Positions 25,204 through 35,029 are shown, counted from the first letter of the stretch. The stretch is 64,000 nt of DNA from Methanofollis fontis (GCF_004297185.1 NZ_PGCL01000004.1:56599-120598), one strand, 5' to 3'. Notes: a model not told the origin generated them from the letters alone. Translations and numbers: made by a program.

Positions 25204-26270
25204 TCGCGATCGTCCTTGGCACCCGCCCCGAGATTATCAAGATGTCTCCGATCATCAGGGCATGCGAGGCCCGGGGGGTTGACTATTTCATCCTCCACAC
25301 CGGCCAGCACTACTCGTACGAGATGGACCGGATTTTTTTTGAAGAACTCCGTCTCCCTGCTGCCAGGTACCGTCTGGACGTCGGTTCAGGCCCACATGGT
25401 GAGCAGACCGGGAAGATGCTTGCAGGAATAGAAGCCGTACTCCTGAAGGAATCCCCCGATTATGTGGTGGCCCTCGGCGATCCCAACTCTGCCCTTGCGG
25501 GAGCCCTTGCAGCTGCAAAGCTGCACATCCCTGTCTGCCATGTGGAGGCCGGACGGAGAAGTTACAACCGGATGATGCCCGAGGAGATCAACCGCGTTAT
25601 CATCGATCAGATCGCAGACCGTCTCTGTACGCCCACAGAGGTCACGAGGGGGAACCTCCTGAAAGAAGGGATCGACGAGAGAAAGATCATCCTCACCGGC
25701 GATCCCATCGTCAGTGCCGTTCGAGAGAACCTGGCCGTTGCACAAGAAACATCCGTTATTCTTGAAGAGATGCATCTGACTCCGAAGGGCTATCTCCTGG
25801 TCACTGCTCACCGGGCAGAAAATGTTGATTCTAAGGAGCGGCTCGAAAGTATCCTGACCGCCCTCCGAGCGCTTTCTGCCGGACTCTCTCTTCCTGTCGT
25901 CTTTCCACTCCATCCACGGACCGAAAAAAAGATCAGGGAGTTCGGTCTGTCTCTTGATGGAATCCAGAGCACCAGTCCCCTCGGCTATTTTGACTTTCTG
26001 TACCTGGAGGCAAACGCACGGCTTGTGCTGACCGACTCCGGCTGCATTCAGGAGGAGGCGTGTATACTTGGCGTACCCTGTGTTACTCTCAGGGATGACA
26101 CTGAGCGGCCTGAGACCCTGGCGATCGGATGCAATGTCCTTGCAGGAACGGATCCTGACCGGATTATAAACGCATCGCAGAGGATGTTGTCCTTGGAAGC
26201 CGGGTGGAAGAATCCGTTTGGCGATGAGAATAGCGGAACGTGTATTGTTAAATTATTATGCACTTCGTGA
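25200..26270 (+). CDS. wecB: UDP-N-acetylglucosamine 2-epimerase (non-hydrolysing, WecB-like)
   Basis: 356-residue GT-B-fold epimerase. Family motifs: VLGTRPEIIKMSPIIRACEA, HTGQHYSYEMDRIFFEEL, VTAHRAENVDSKERL, and LTDSGCIQEEACILGVPCVT followed by RDDTERPET. The usual product is UDP-ManNAc. Two normally conserved spots are altered: GDPNSALAG where GDTNS is typical, and VEAGRRSYN where VEAGLRS is typical. These may tune the substrate or reduce activity. A matching UDP-ManNAc dehydrogenase homologue lies at 56.8 kb. Confidence 0.85.
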   Translation: MIAIVLGTRPEIIKMSPIIRACEARGVDYFILHTGQHYSYEMDRIFFEELRLPAARYRLDVGSGPHGEQTGKMLAGIEAVLLKESPDYVVALGDPNSALAGALAAAKLHIPVCHVEAGRRSYNRMMPEEINRVIIDQIADRLCTPTEVTRGNLLKEGIDERKIILTGDPIVSAVRENLAVAQETSVILEEMHLTPKGYLLVTAHRAENVDSKERLESILTALRALSAGLSLPVVFPLHPRTEKKIREFGLSLDGIQSTSPLGYFDFLYLEANARLVLTDSGCIQEEACILGVPCVTLRDDTERPETLAIGCNVLAGTDPDRIINASQRMLSLEAGWKNPFGDENSGTCIVKLLCTS

Positions 26271-26279
26271 GGCACAATT

Positions 26280-27359
26280 ATGGAAATAAGTCATTTTCTG
26301 GATAATGAAACCATTCTGGTCACTGGCGGTACCGGCTCATTTGGTCATCAGGTTGTCGAGAGGATACTCGCCGAATCTAATCCTAAAGAGGTCATCGTCT
26401 TCAGCCGGGACGAGAAGAAGCAGTACGACATGCGGAACCACTTCCAGAACCCCAAGCTCAGTTTTATCATCGGAGACGTGCGGGACAAAGACTCCGTCCG
26501 GAAAGCAATGAAGGGCGTAGACTATGTCTTCCATGCCGCCGCATTGAAACAGGTCCCCAGCTGTGAGTTCTTCCCCTTTGAAGCGGTGAAGACGAATGTC
26601 CTTGGGGCCTCCAACGTCCTTGACGCTGCCGAAGAGAATAATGTTAAAAAAGTCGTGGTCTTGAGCACCGACAAAGCGGTATACCCCATCAACGCCATGG
26701 GGATGACCAAGGCCCTCATGGAGAAACTGATGCTTGCGAAGGCTCGGAGCACCCGTTCCGACACCATATTCTGCGGTGTGCGGTATGGGAATGTCATGTA
26801 CTCCCGGGGTTCTGTCCTGCCCCTTTTTGCCGAGCAGATCCGCAATCACCGCCCCCTGACGATCACAGAACCCAGCATGACCCGCTTTTTACTCCCCCTG
26901 CCTATTGCGGTAGACCTGGTCCTTTTCGCATTAAGTCATGGGGAGAACGGAGATATATTCGTCAGAAAATCTCCCGCGGCAACGGTGGAAGATACGGCCC
27001 GGGCGATGCTCGAGATCTTTGGGTCTGATGTAGGTATCGATGTGATCGGTATCCGTGAAGGCGAGAAGATGCATGAGACCCTTGTTACGCAGGAGGAACT
27101 CATGAAGGCAGAGGAGTATAAGAATTATTATGCCATCCGGAACCTCGAAAAAATTGATTATGAGAAGTATTTTTCCGAGGGCAATGGCGTCCCTATCCCA
27201 AAAGAAGGCTACACCTCTGCCAACACTCAGCGTCTGTCCCTTGAGGAGACAAAACAACTGATCCTCACCCTGAAAGAGATCCAGGAAGAACTTGCCCTGA
27301 AACCTCATGGCGGGGAGTCTCTTGCGTCTCTGAAAAAATCTCAGGACGTTAGCACATGA
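26280..27359 (+). CDS. capE: UDP-GlcNAc 4,6-dehydratase/5-epimerase (CapE/WbjB/FnlA type)
   Basis: 359-residue SDR. It shows ILVTGGTGSFGHQVVERILA, FSRDEKKQYDMRN, VFHAAALKQVPSCEFFPFEA, the STDKAV active-site region with INAMGMTKALMEKL, in which the usual catalytic Tyr of YGMTK is replaced as in this dehydratase branch, and VRYGNVMYSRGSVLPLF. The C-terminal extension with REGEKMHETLVTQEEL is typical. It catalyses the first step to UDP-N-acetyl-L-fucosamine. The two following genes encode the next two enzymes, which makes the pathway assignment firm. Stop overlaps the next start. Confidence 0.9.
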   Translation: MEISHFLDNETILVTGGTGSFGHQVVERILAESNPKEVIVFSRDEKKQYDMRNHFQNPKLSFIIGDVRDKDSVRKAMKGVDYVFHAAALKQVPSCEFFPFEAVKTNVLGASNVLDAAEENNVKKVVVLSTDKAVYPINAMGMTKALMEKLMLAKARSTRSDTIFCGVRYGNVMYSRGSVLPLFAEQIRNHRPLTITEPSMTRFLLPLPIAVDLVLFALSHGENGDIFVRKSPAATVEDTARAMLEIFGSDVGIDVIGIREGEKMHETLVTQEELMKAEEYKNYYAIRNLEKIDYEKYFSEGNGVPIPKEGYTSANTQRLSLEETKQLILTLKEIQEELALKPHGGESLASLKKSQDVST

Positions 27360-28474
27360 GTCTGCTGAAAGTTGGTATCACTGGCCAGTCCGGCTTTATC
27401 GGCTACCACCTTACCCAGTATTTGCGCCTGCATATGGACGAGGTCGAGATTGTTCCCTTTGATCCCTCATATTTCCAGGATCAGGATAATCTGATGCGGT
27501 TCGTGCAGCAGTGCGACGCGGTCGTCCACCTTGCTGCCATGAACCGTGGCTCTGAAGATGAAGTCTACGCGACAAATATCAGGTTGGTGGAGCAGTTGAT
27601 CAGGGCACTTGAAGATGCCGGACATGCTCCTCATGTCATCTTCTCTTCTTCCACGCAGGAGGAGAGGGACAATGCCTATGGTCGGTCCAAACGTGAGGGT
27701 GCCCGCCTGCTTGCGGCATGGGCAGAACGGAACAATGCCCGCTATACCTCTCTTGTGATTCCGAATGTCTTTGGGCCCTTTGGCCGGCCGTTCTACAACT
27801 CGGTCGTGGCAACCTTCTGCCACCAGTTGACCCATCATCAGGAGCCTGAGATCAAGGTGGACGCCTCGCTTCCTCTCATCTATGTCCAAGATCTTGCCAG
27901 GGAGATCTTCGAGGTCATCAGGGGCGCTTATGATCTGCCGGCGGTCTGTCTGGACGCCACAGCAGAGAGGAAGGTGAGCGACATCCTCGCCCGTCTGCAG
28001 GAGTTCAAGGGAAGGTACCTTGACCAACACATCATCCCAGACCTGAACGGTCCTTTTGACACCGCCCTCTTCAACACCTTCAGATCCTTCATCGAGTCCG
28101 ATCATTTCCCGGTCTATCCCGAGGTTCACACAGACGACCGCGGATATCTTACTGAGGTTCTCAAGGAACGCTCCGGTGGGCAGGTGTTCTTTTCGGTGAC
28201 GAAGCCCGGGATCACGAGGGGGAACCACTTCCACATGCGCAAGATCGAACGGTTCTGCGTGATCCAGGGCGAGGCTTTGATCCGCCTCCGGAGGATCGGG
28301 GCCGACCAGACCATAGAGTACCATGTTCATGGTTCAAAGCCGTCTTTTGTCGATATCCCGATCTATTACACCCACAACATCACCAATATCGGGACCACAG
28401 ATGTTCTGACGCTCTTCTGGACGAATGAACTCTTTGATCCCGCGGATCCCGATACCTTCTACGAGGGGGTTTGA
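27356..28474 (+). CDS. capF: Bifunctional sugar-nucleotide reductase/epimerase (CapF/WbjC/FnlB type)
   Basis: 372 residues in two parts: an N-terminal SDR reductase (VGITGQSGFIGYHLTQYLRL, VHLAAMNRGSED, AYGRSKREGARLL) and a C-terminal cupin domain from about residue 245 (HTDDRGYLTEVLKERSGGQV, RGNHFHMRKIERFCVIQGEA, YTHNITNIGTTDVLTLFWTN). CapF performs 3-epimerisation in the cupin and reduction in the SDR on the way to UDP-L-FucNAc. Full length and in the expected operon position between CapE- and CapG-like genes. Confidence 0.9.
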   Translation: MSLLKVGITGQSGFIGYHLTQYLRLHMDEVEIVPFDPSYFQDQDNLMRFVQQCDAVVHLAAMNRGSEDEVYATNIRLVEQLIRALEDAGHAPHVIFSSSTQEERDNAYGRSKREGARLLAAWAERNNARYTSLVIPNVFGPFGRPFYNSVVATFCHQLTHHQEPEIKVDASLPLIYVQDLAREIFEVIRGAYDLPAVCLDATAERKVSDILARLQEFKGRYLDQHIIPDLNGPFDTALFNTFRSFIESDHFPVYPEVHTDDRGYLTEVLKERSGGQVFFSVTKPGITRGNHFHMRKIERFCVIQGEALIRLRRIGADQTIEYHVHGSKPSFVDIPIYYTHNITNIGTTDVLTLFWTNELFDPADPDTFYEGV

Positions 28475-28478
28475 TCAG

Positions 28479-29636
28479 ATGGAGAAAAGTTCGCTGAAAG
28501 TCATGACCATCCTTGGCACAAGGCCGGAGATCATCAGGCTCTCCCGGGTCATGGCCCTGCTCGACCGGCATGTCCAGCATATCATCGTTCACACCGGCCA
28601 GAACTATGACTATGAACTCAACGAGGTCTTCTTTAATGACCTGGAGATCAGAAAACCAGACTATTTCCTCCAGGTCGATACCCGATCTCTGGGGACGGTG
28701 CTCGGGGACACCCTCATCAAGATCGAGGATGTCCTGAGAAAGGAGAAGCCTGATGCCGTCCTCATCCTCGGGGACACGAACAGCAGTATTGCCGGGATCA
28801 TGGCGAAGCGGCTGAAGATCCCGATCTTCCACATGGAGGCCGGCAACAGGTGCTTCGACTTCAACGTGCCCGAGGAGATCAACCGCAGGATCATCGATCA
28901 TATTGCGGACTTCAACCTGGTCTACACCGAGCATGCCCGCCGCCACCTCCTCTCAGAGGGGCTGCCCCACCGGCGGATCTATCTCACCGGTTCGCCGATG
29001 TACGAGGTCCTGACCTACTATCGGGACAGGATCGACGCCTCTGCTATCCTGAGCGAGCTTGACCTCCAGAAGAAGGGCTATTTTGTCGTGAGTGTCCACA
29101 GGGAGGAGAATGTCGACAACCCTGGGAACCTGAAGAAAGTTCTGGCTGTGCTGAACCGTCTTGCAGAACGGTATGATGTGCCGGTCATCGTTTCCACCCA
29201 TCCGAGGACAAGAAAACGGCTGGAGGGCCTCCTGAATGTGAAGATGGATTCGAGGATCCGGTTCCTGAAGCCCTTCGGATTCTTCGACTACGTCCACCTG
29301 GAGATGCATGCCCTCTGCACCATCTCGGACAGCGGTACGATCAGCGAGGAGTCCGCGGTGCTCTCCTTCCCCGCGGTGACGATCCGCGAGGCGATGGAGC
29401 GGCCTGAGGCACTGGATGCCGGGAGCATCGTTCTCACCGGCCTCGATGTAGATACGGTGCTGGACGCAGTCGGGCTGGTGATGGCCGAGGGGCCGGAGCG
29501 CCTGGAGATGGAGGCTCCTACTGAGTACCGGATCCCAGATACCTCTTGGAGGGTGCTGAAGCTCATCCTTGGGACGGCCAATTTGAGTAACAAATGGGCC
29601 GGGATCAGAGTTAACTCAGAATTAGGGAAAAAATGA
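28479..29636 (+). CDS. capG: UDP-N-acetyl-hexosamine 2-epimerase (CapG/WbjD/FnlC type)
   Basis: 385 residues from ATG 28479, eight bases after GAGGGGG. WecB-like fold with LGTRPEIIRLSRVMALLD, HTGQNYDYELNEVFFNDL, GDTNSSIAGI, and MEAGNRCFDFNVPEEINRR, the last being diagnostic of the FucNAc branch (GNRC rather than GLRS). Also SVHREENVDNPGNL and ISDSGTISEESAVLSFPAVT. It completes UDP-N-acetyl-L-fucosamine synthesis. After this gene the base composition drops sharply. Confidence 0.9.
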   Translation: MEKSSLKVMTILGTRPEIIRLSRVMALLDRHVQHIIVHTGQNYDYELNEVFFNDLEIRKPDYFLQVDTRSLGTVLGDTLIKIEDVLRKEKPDAVLILGDTNSSIAGIMAKRLKIPIFHMEAGNRCFDFNVPEEINRRIIDHIADFNLVYTEHARRHLLSEGLPHRRIYLTGSPMYEVLTYYRDRIDASAILSELDLQKKGYFVVSVHREENVDNPGNLKKVLAVLNRLAERYDVPVIVSTHPRTRKRLEGLLNVKMDSRIRFLKPFGFFDYVHLEMHALCTISDSGTISEESAVLSFPAVTIREAMERPEALDAGSIVLTGLDVDTVLDAVGLVMAEGPERLEMEAPTEYRIPDTSWRVLKLILGTANLSNKWAGIRVNSELGKK

Positions 29637-29750
29637 AATTTTTAGATTTCTCCTCCAAAATGTACTCCATTTTTACCGCCAATATCTGCAGCATTGATCA
29701 GAGTTACTTGCTGGTGTATAGCAAATCCTTGGTGACGCTTGGTGTTTACG

Positions 29751-30899
29751 ATGGAGAATAAAAAAGTTATAATTATCAGAGGCAGTTCCTTAGATCGGGA
29801 AACAAGGGCCACAAAGATCATAAAATCACTAACAGATAACAACTATGACGTACATTTATTATGGTGGGATAGAGGCTCAAAAGTTCAACGTTCTGAGAGG
29901 GGTGAGGCAGGTACCCGTTTTAGTGAAACGTCTTTCAACTTTAAAGCTCACTGGGGTCCAAAAAGCTTTATTTCTTTGCCTTTTTGGTGGGCTTTCATAT
30001 TTTTCAATCTCCTGAAAATGGAGTGGGATATTGCGCATGTAATTCAAGTCACATCGCTCCCTCCTGCAATTGTTGCAAGCAAGATAAAGCGAAAACCTGT
30101 AGTATATGATATGCTTGATAACTATGAGGACTCTGTTTTTTTGCCACGGATTATTCGTAATTTTTGTGTGGCAGTTGATAAATTGTTTATGAGGCTTGTC
30201 GATGCTGTAGTTCTTGCGGATGAAGAGCAGATCCGAGAAGTAAATGGTATTCCTAATAATAATGTTGAAGTGATCTATGATTCTCCTGAGACTAACAAGG
30301 AGATAGGTACAAAAAATACTCAAAATAGTGTTTTTACATTATTTTTTGCTGGTGCTTTGCAAAAGGGCAAGTATCTAAATTTGGATAAGATGTTTGATGC
30401 TCTAGAAAATCTAAGCAATGTGAAGGTTGTCATTGCTGGTCATGGTGACTTAGTGCCCTATATACAGAGTGTTGAAAAAAGAATACCTGAGAAACTTGAA
30501 TATATCGGTGAAATAACCCATGCAGAGGTCCTTCAGCGGAGTATAGGTGCTGATCTGTTATTTATGCTCCGAGATCCTGTTCTTCCTGTCAATAAATACA
30601 TCTGTGGTAGCAAGGTACTAGAATCGATGATGTGTGGGACTGCCATCATTGTAAATGATGGAAGCTCTACGGCGAAAATCGTACGAAAATCAAATTGTGG
30701 ATTTGTTGTAAATGCCAATTGTATAAATGAAATTATTGAAACAGTCAATATGCTGAAAAATAATCCCCAATTATGTATCCAATCTGGGCTCAATGGTCGA
30801 AAAGCATATGATGAACATTATTCCTGGGATATTATGGGAAATCGTCTTTTAAATCTATATAATAGAGTTCTAACCCGGGATCACGATCTGTTTATTTAA
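29751..30899 (+). CDS. GT4-like glycosyltransferase (AT-rich, acquired)
   Basis: About 382 residues of a GT-B glycosyltransferase. N-terminal half has the SLDRETRATKIIKSLTDNNY and VHLLWWDRGSKVQ pattern and AHVIQVTSLPPAIVASKIKR; C-terminal half has LFFAGALQKGKYLNLDKMFD and CGSKVLESMMCGTAIIVNDG with the late EX7E-like region. Codons are strongly AT-rich, unlike the genes to the left, so this marks the start of the foreign centre of the locus. ATG 29751 is chosen over a TTG four codons upstream. Donor unknown. Confidence 0.82.
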   Translation: MENKKVIIIRGSSLDRETRATKIIKSLTDNNYDVHLLWWDRGSKVQRSERGEAGTRFSETSFNFKAHWGPKSFISLPFWWAFIFFNLLKMEWDIAHVIQVTSLPPAIVASKIKRKPVVYDMLDNYEDSVFLPRIIRNFCVAVDKLFMRLVDAVVLADEEQIREVNGIPNNNVEVIYDSPETNKEIGTKNTQNSVFTLFFAGALQKGKYLNLDKMFDALENLSNVKVVIAGHGDLVPYIQSVEKRIPEKLEYIGEITHAEVLQRSIGADLLFMLRDPVLPVNKYICGSKVLESMMCGTAIIVNDGSSTAKIVRKSNCGFVVNANCINEIIETVNMLKNNPQLCIQSGLNGRKAYDEHYSWDIMGNRLLNLYNRVLTRDHDLFI

Positions 30900-30926
30900 G
30901 ATTCAGATACCAAAAAGAGGCATAAG

Positions 30927-32054
30927 ATGACAGATTCAAAAAATGTTGGAATAATTACTAAACCGCTTGGCAGTGGAGGGACCGTACCTGTCTCCAATTT
31001 AGTGGATATATTAGCATCTGTTTCTGGCCAGGTATTTATCGTCACATCTAATGAAGGAGCAAATTTAAACCCTAAAAAAAATGAAAAAATTATAATTAAT
31101 TCATTTCACTATGAATATAGGACAGATGTATTTGGAAAAATATTTGAAAATTTTTCGCTACAGACTAGAATATCCTTTAGCATATTGCAACAACGTAAAA
31201 ATATTAATACTTGGGTGTTCTTTCTAGATTCCCATGTATTTATACTCCCGGTGATAGTTGCTAAGATATTAGGGAATAAATTAGTATTTCCATTGGCTGC
31301 TTCAATTAAAGGATCTGCAAAGGCGCAAAACAATTGGCTAAATAATTTATTGATTTTATTCGAGTCCATTACATTTATTTTTGCAGATCGTATTATTTTA
31401 TATTCTGAAAATTTAATCCGAGACTGGGATTTAACCCCTTATAGTAGTAAAATCATTATCGCTCACCGGCACTTTCTTGACTTCAATACCTTCACTGTCA
31501 TTGCCCTCTTTTCTGGCCGATCCCCAATCATCGGTTACATAGGTCGATTGAGCAGGGAAAAAGGTGTCCTGAATTTCACTCAGGCTCTCCCTGCTATCCT
31601 CAGTGAACAGCAGGATCTTCGTGTGGTCCTCGGTGGGGACGGGCAGTTGATGGAGGCGATTGAGACCTCTCTGCAGGAAGATGGGATCGCCGCCCGTGTA
31701 GACCTCCCTGGCTGGATCTCCCGTGACAACCTTTCTGGTTACCTGAACCAGATGCGCCTCATCGTCCTCCCTTCCTACTCCGAAGGGCTCCCGAACATCA
31801 TGCTCGAGGCGATGGCTTGTGGGACCTTGGTGCTTGCGACGCCGGTCGGGGCGATACCAGATGTTATAATAGATGGGAAGACCGGATTTATAATGGAGAA
31901 TAACTCCCCGGAGTGCATCGCTGAGAATGTGAAGAGGGCGCTGGACTCGCCAGACCTGGAGCAGATCGCAGAGAACGGGAGGCGGTTTGTGGAGGAGAAT
32001 TTTACGTTTGAGCGTGTGGTTGAAAGATGGAAAAAAGTACAAAAAGATCTATGA
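30927..32054 (+). CDS. GT4-family glycosyltransferase with mosaic composition
   Basis: 375-residue GT-B enzyme. The N-terminal 170 residues use AT-rich codons (many AAT, ATA, TTA). From about 31450 the codons become GC-rich and the protein shows the GT4 C-terminal domain PIIGYIGRLSREKGVLNFTQ, VVLGGDGQLMEAI, LPSYSEGLPNIMLEAMACGT and ATPVGAIPDVIIDGKTGF. The frame is continuous, so the gene looks like a recombinant of a foreign acceptor-binding half and a local donor-binding half. Preceded by AAGAGGC as a possible ribosome binding site. Confidence 0.82.
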   Translation: MTDSKNVGIITKPLGSGGTVPVSNLVDILASVSGQVFIVTSNEGANLNPKKNEKIIINSFHYEYRTDVFGKIFENFSLQTRISFSILQQRKNINTWVFFLDSHVFILPVIVAKILGNKLVFPLAASIKGSAKAQNNWLNNLLILFESITFIFADRIILYSENLIRDWDLTPYSSKIIIAHRHFLDFNTFTVIALFSGRSPIIGYIGRLSREKGVLNFTQALPAILSEQQDLRVVLGGDGQLMEAIETSLQEDGIAARVDLPGWISRDNLSGYLNQMRLIVLPSYSEGLPNIMLEAMACGTLVLATPVGAIPDVIIDGKTGFIMENNSPECIAENVKRALDSPDLEQIAENGRRFVEENFTFERVVERWKKVQKDL

Positions 32055-32145
32055 TAACAGGCGGTCGAGTCAATCCAGGTCTTGAGATCCTAGCAGCAGA
32101 AATGAATTTTTACTGAGAGAGACTTATACATATTAGGATTTGGTT

Positions 32146-34275
32146 ATGCCAAAACTTGAGTACAAACATTGGTATCTATTAGGTATACTTCCATTTATAG
32201 TTTTAACCAATCTATCTGTTGTACTAGATATCCCATATATAAGGTTCATTTTTGGCTTCTGCTTCCTAACTATTCTACCTGGTTTCTTAATTCTCCCCAT
32301 TATAGATATTCAAAGAATCAACTTTCTCGAAAAATGTCTTTTAATTGTAGGAATCAGTATCGGATTTATACTTTTTTATGGGCTAGCCATCAATATTATT
32401 CTTATGTCAATGGGCTATATGCTGCCATTGTCTACAAACTCCATATTGATCACTTTCGATATTTTATACATTATTTTAATTTTGCTTGGCAGCAAAAATC
32501 AATACTACAAAGTTAATACCTGTAGTTTCCTGCAGTTCTCCCCAATTGAAAAGAGCATCCTTATATTTTTATTTGTTATACCAACTGCAATTTTTATATC
32601 TGTGTGTATTCTTAACGTGCAAGAGAATAACGTCCCCCTTCTGGGGTCACTCCTCTTGGTGCCAGTTTATTTATTGTTTCTTACAGTTCATAGAGATCGT
32701 GTGAATAGCAATATTTTCCCATTCTCGCTTTTAGTGCTATCATTCTCTTTATTATCGCTTTTCATGCTTCGATATCAGTTTATTTGGGGTGTTGATATCC
32801 AACGAGAGTATGGATTGTTCTTTTTAACTACTTATGATAATCTTTGCTGGACATATTTAGGGGGCAATCTTGGCACTGCTTTGAGTATTACTCTCCTCCC
32901 CACAGTTATTTACTCAATATGTCAAATAGATCATGTGGAATTATTATTTAAATTTATCTATGTTTTTGTATGTTCATTTTCACCCGTTGCAATATATTAT
33001 ACTATAAAAAGATATTTCGATCCTTTTTTAGCTTTTTGTGCAACCCTTTATTTTATCTTTCAATCAGGGTATCTACATGCAGCAGGATCTCCGAGAACGA
33101 ACATTGCAGTCTTTTTTTGTGCATTAACTCTATATCTCCTAATCGATAATGATATTGAAAAGAAATTAAAAAAAACCCTGATATTGCTGTTTATCGCTGC
33201 AATTATAGTGTCTCATTATGCCACTGCATACATATTTTTCTTTATCCTAATTGTAGGGGTTCTTATAATAAATAGTATTCATGGGTTAAAATCTAGATCA
33301 AATTACATAGATTATAGTATAATCTTATTCTATTTTGTCTTGATCATATCGTGGACTTTTTTCTTATTCAAAGGACATGCTCTAACATCTGGAATAGAAA
33401 TAATTATAGACTCGCTACTTGAATTTCTGACCGATAATGGACCGAATTTACAGACGACTGAAGCAAAAATGACATTTAATCCAGAATTTAAAAATGGATA
33501 TTTAACTGCCGCTCACTGGATCACTGTGTGGAGCAGTTTTCTATTTATTGGATTGGGTACGCTATATAGTTTAACATCCTATATACAAAAACAACTTCAT
33601 CTCTGGAGCGTTGGAAGGGAGGCGCCAGACACCAGATTACCTGAAATTGGGATAGAATATATCATATTTGGTGTAATCTCTGCTATTTTATTGGGTTTGT
33701 TTATATCATTGAAATCAATTTCTAATTCATATGACTCACCTAGACTTTTTTCCCTGACGGCAATAGTCTTGTCGCCGTTTTTAATTGTCGGTATAATGTA
33801 CATCGTAAGATGCATCGTAAAAATGCGAGGTTCATTAAGTAAGACATATTTTGACATTAATAGAATCGCTGGCTACTGCGTTATAATTCTTATTATTAGC
33901 TACTCTCTTTTCACTCTTGGTTTACCCTATCAAATTGCAGGAATTCAACAAAGTCATCTGAGTCAAGATTCAATCGATTATATGCAGGTGAACATATACG
34001 AAGGTGAGAAATTCGCCGCAATATGGTTAAAAGAAAAGCATGATAAAAATACAAATATACTACGTCCAAAGTCCGGGCTCAAGGAATTATGGAGTGCAGG
34101 TAGATTTCCTCTAAATTCATTAAATACTAGGGACCATAATGATTCCTACATTTATTTCGGTAACTTTGAAATATCTGATGGATTCTATGATAATTATATT
34201 ATAACTAATTTTCTTCATGAGCAGCATAAACTATTTTCTAATCAGAGGGCGGATATCCTTTATGATGTCCAGTGA
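32146..34275 (+). CDS. DUF2206-type multi-spanning membrane protein (GT-C-like)
   Basis: About 709 residues with roughly a dozen or more membrane helices, an archaeal DUF2206-like protein. An acidic loop with WGVDIQREYGLFFLTTY after the sixth or seventh helix fits the D-x-E type first-loop motif of GT-C glycosyltransferases, and the C-terminal 120 residues form an extramembrane domain with YEGEKFAAIWLKEKHDKN and YDNYIITNFLH. Members occur in archaeal surface-glycan loci, with no tested function that I know of. ATG 32146 is preferred to TTG 32140. Very AT-rich. The gene ends just before a pile of IS fragments but its C-terminus looks complete. Confidence 0.72.
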   Translation: MPKLEYKHWYLLGILPFIVLTNLSVVLDIPYIRFIFGFCFLTILPGFLILPIIDIQRINFLEKCLLIVGISIGFILFYGLAINIILMSMGYMLPLSTNSILITFDILYIILILLGSKNQYYKVNTCSFLQFSPIEKSILIFLFVIPTAIFISVCILNVQENNVPLLGSLLLVPVYLLFLTVHRDRVNSNIFPFSLLVLSFSLLSLFMLRYQFIWGVDIQREYGLFFLTTYDNLCWTYLGGNLGTALSITLLPTVIYSICQIDHVELLFKFIYVFVCSFSPVAIYYTIKRYFDPFLAFCATLYFIFQSGYLHAAGSPRTNIAVFFCALTLYLLIDNDIEKKLKKTLILLFIAAIIVSHYATAYIFFFILIVGVLIINSIHGLKSRSNYIDYSIILFYFVLIISWTFFLFKGHALTSGIEIIIDSLLEFLTDNGPNLQTTEAKMTFNPEFKNGYLTAAHWITVWSSFLFIGLGTLYSLTSYIQKQLHLWSVGREAPDTRLPEIGIEYIIFGVISAILLGLFISLKSISNSYDSPRLFSLTAIVLSPFLIVGIMYIVRCIVKMRGSLSKTYFDINRIAGYCVIILIISYSLFTLGLPYQIAGIQQSHLSQDSIDYMQVNIYEGEKFAAIWLKEKHDKNTNILRPKSGLKELWSAGRFPLNSLNTRDHNDSYIYFGNFEISDGFYDNYIITNFLHEQHKLFSNQRADILYDVQ

Positions 34276-34312
34276 CCTGGGGGTGCAATCCTTTTCCTAA
34301 ATCCATGAAAAA

Positions 34313-34365
34313 GTAGCGTAACGAATCTTCTATGAAACTGAATTGGCTCTGAATCCAACCTTGAT
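34313..34365 (+). repeat. Solitary IS256-type left end
   Basis: The stretch GTAACGAATCTTCT at about 34318, then GAAACTGAATTGGCTCTGAA and TCCAACC, is nearly the same as the left end of the IS256 element at 35030-35095. No transposase follows it. It is probably the remnant of an older IS256-family insertion into which the IS1634 copies later inserted. Confidence 0.65.
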
Positions 34366-34452
34366 CCGACATTCCGCACCAATATTTTATGAGTAGTAAT
34401 TTTCGTATTCTACTCCAAGCAACCCCAGAATCTTCCTCAACTCCTCGTTCAG
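34366..34452 (-). mobile_element. 3'-terminal fragment of an IS1634-type element
   Basis: On the minus strand it encodes only LNEELRKILGLLGVEYENYY and a stop, the last residues of an IS1634/DUF4277 transposase, followed by the terminal repeat CCGACATTCCGCA read from the plus side at 34366. The fragment abuts the right end of the next IS1634 copy. It is best read as the tail of an older element interrupted by that copy. Confidence 0.75.
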
Positions 34453-35029
34453 CCGACATTCCGCAGGTCCTCCTTCATGAGTAGTATTTTTCGTAATCTG
34501 CCCCAAGCAGCCCTAAAATCTTCATCAATTCTTCATTCAGGTTCGTCACTCGTTTTGTTCTCCTCCCATCCTCAACCACCACAAACTTCCGCACCCTCCG
34601 GAACCGGAAGAACATCCATTTCAGGGTGGGCTTCCGGGTCTGCTTTTTCGTCTGGCTGGTCACGGTCTCGACAGACTGTTCCAACTCTCTCCTCAACCGA
34701 AACTCGGTCATCGAATAAATGAACAGACAGAGCACCATGATCATCGCCAGTGCCTGGATGCGGGAGGTCTTCTTCAAGAAGACCTCTGCAACCCGGAACG
34801 ATTTGTCCTTCAGGAACCGAAATCCTCTTTCAACCGCTCCCTGCCCTTTGTAGTTTGCGAGCAGTTCATCGGCAGAAATCCCTGTATCATTCGTTGCCAG
34901 CACAAATCTTCCGAGTTTCTGCCGTTCCGTTTCAACGGCTTCTGGATCGAGGTCGATCTCCGCGTCGATCCGGTAGGAAAGAACAACCGGTTCATCGTTC
35001 TTTGGCCTCCCGCGCTTCTTCTCCATTTT
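34453..35029 (-). pseudogene. IS1634-family transposase, C-terminal fragment (copy A)
   Basis: C-terminal 183 residues of a DDE transposase, coding to 34475 (stop); the terminal repeat begins near 34453. It carries the catalytic-Glu region GAVERGFRFLKDKSFRVAEV and ends LNEELMKILGLLGADYEKYY. Nearly identical to copy B (37969-39691), but intact at the point where B has a one-base deletion. The 5' two thirds are missing: identity with B stops after RKMEKKRGRPK at the boundary of the IS256 element. Non-functional fragment. Confidence 0.88.
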
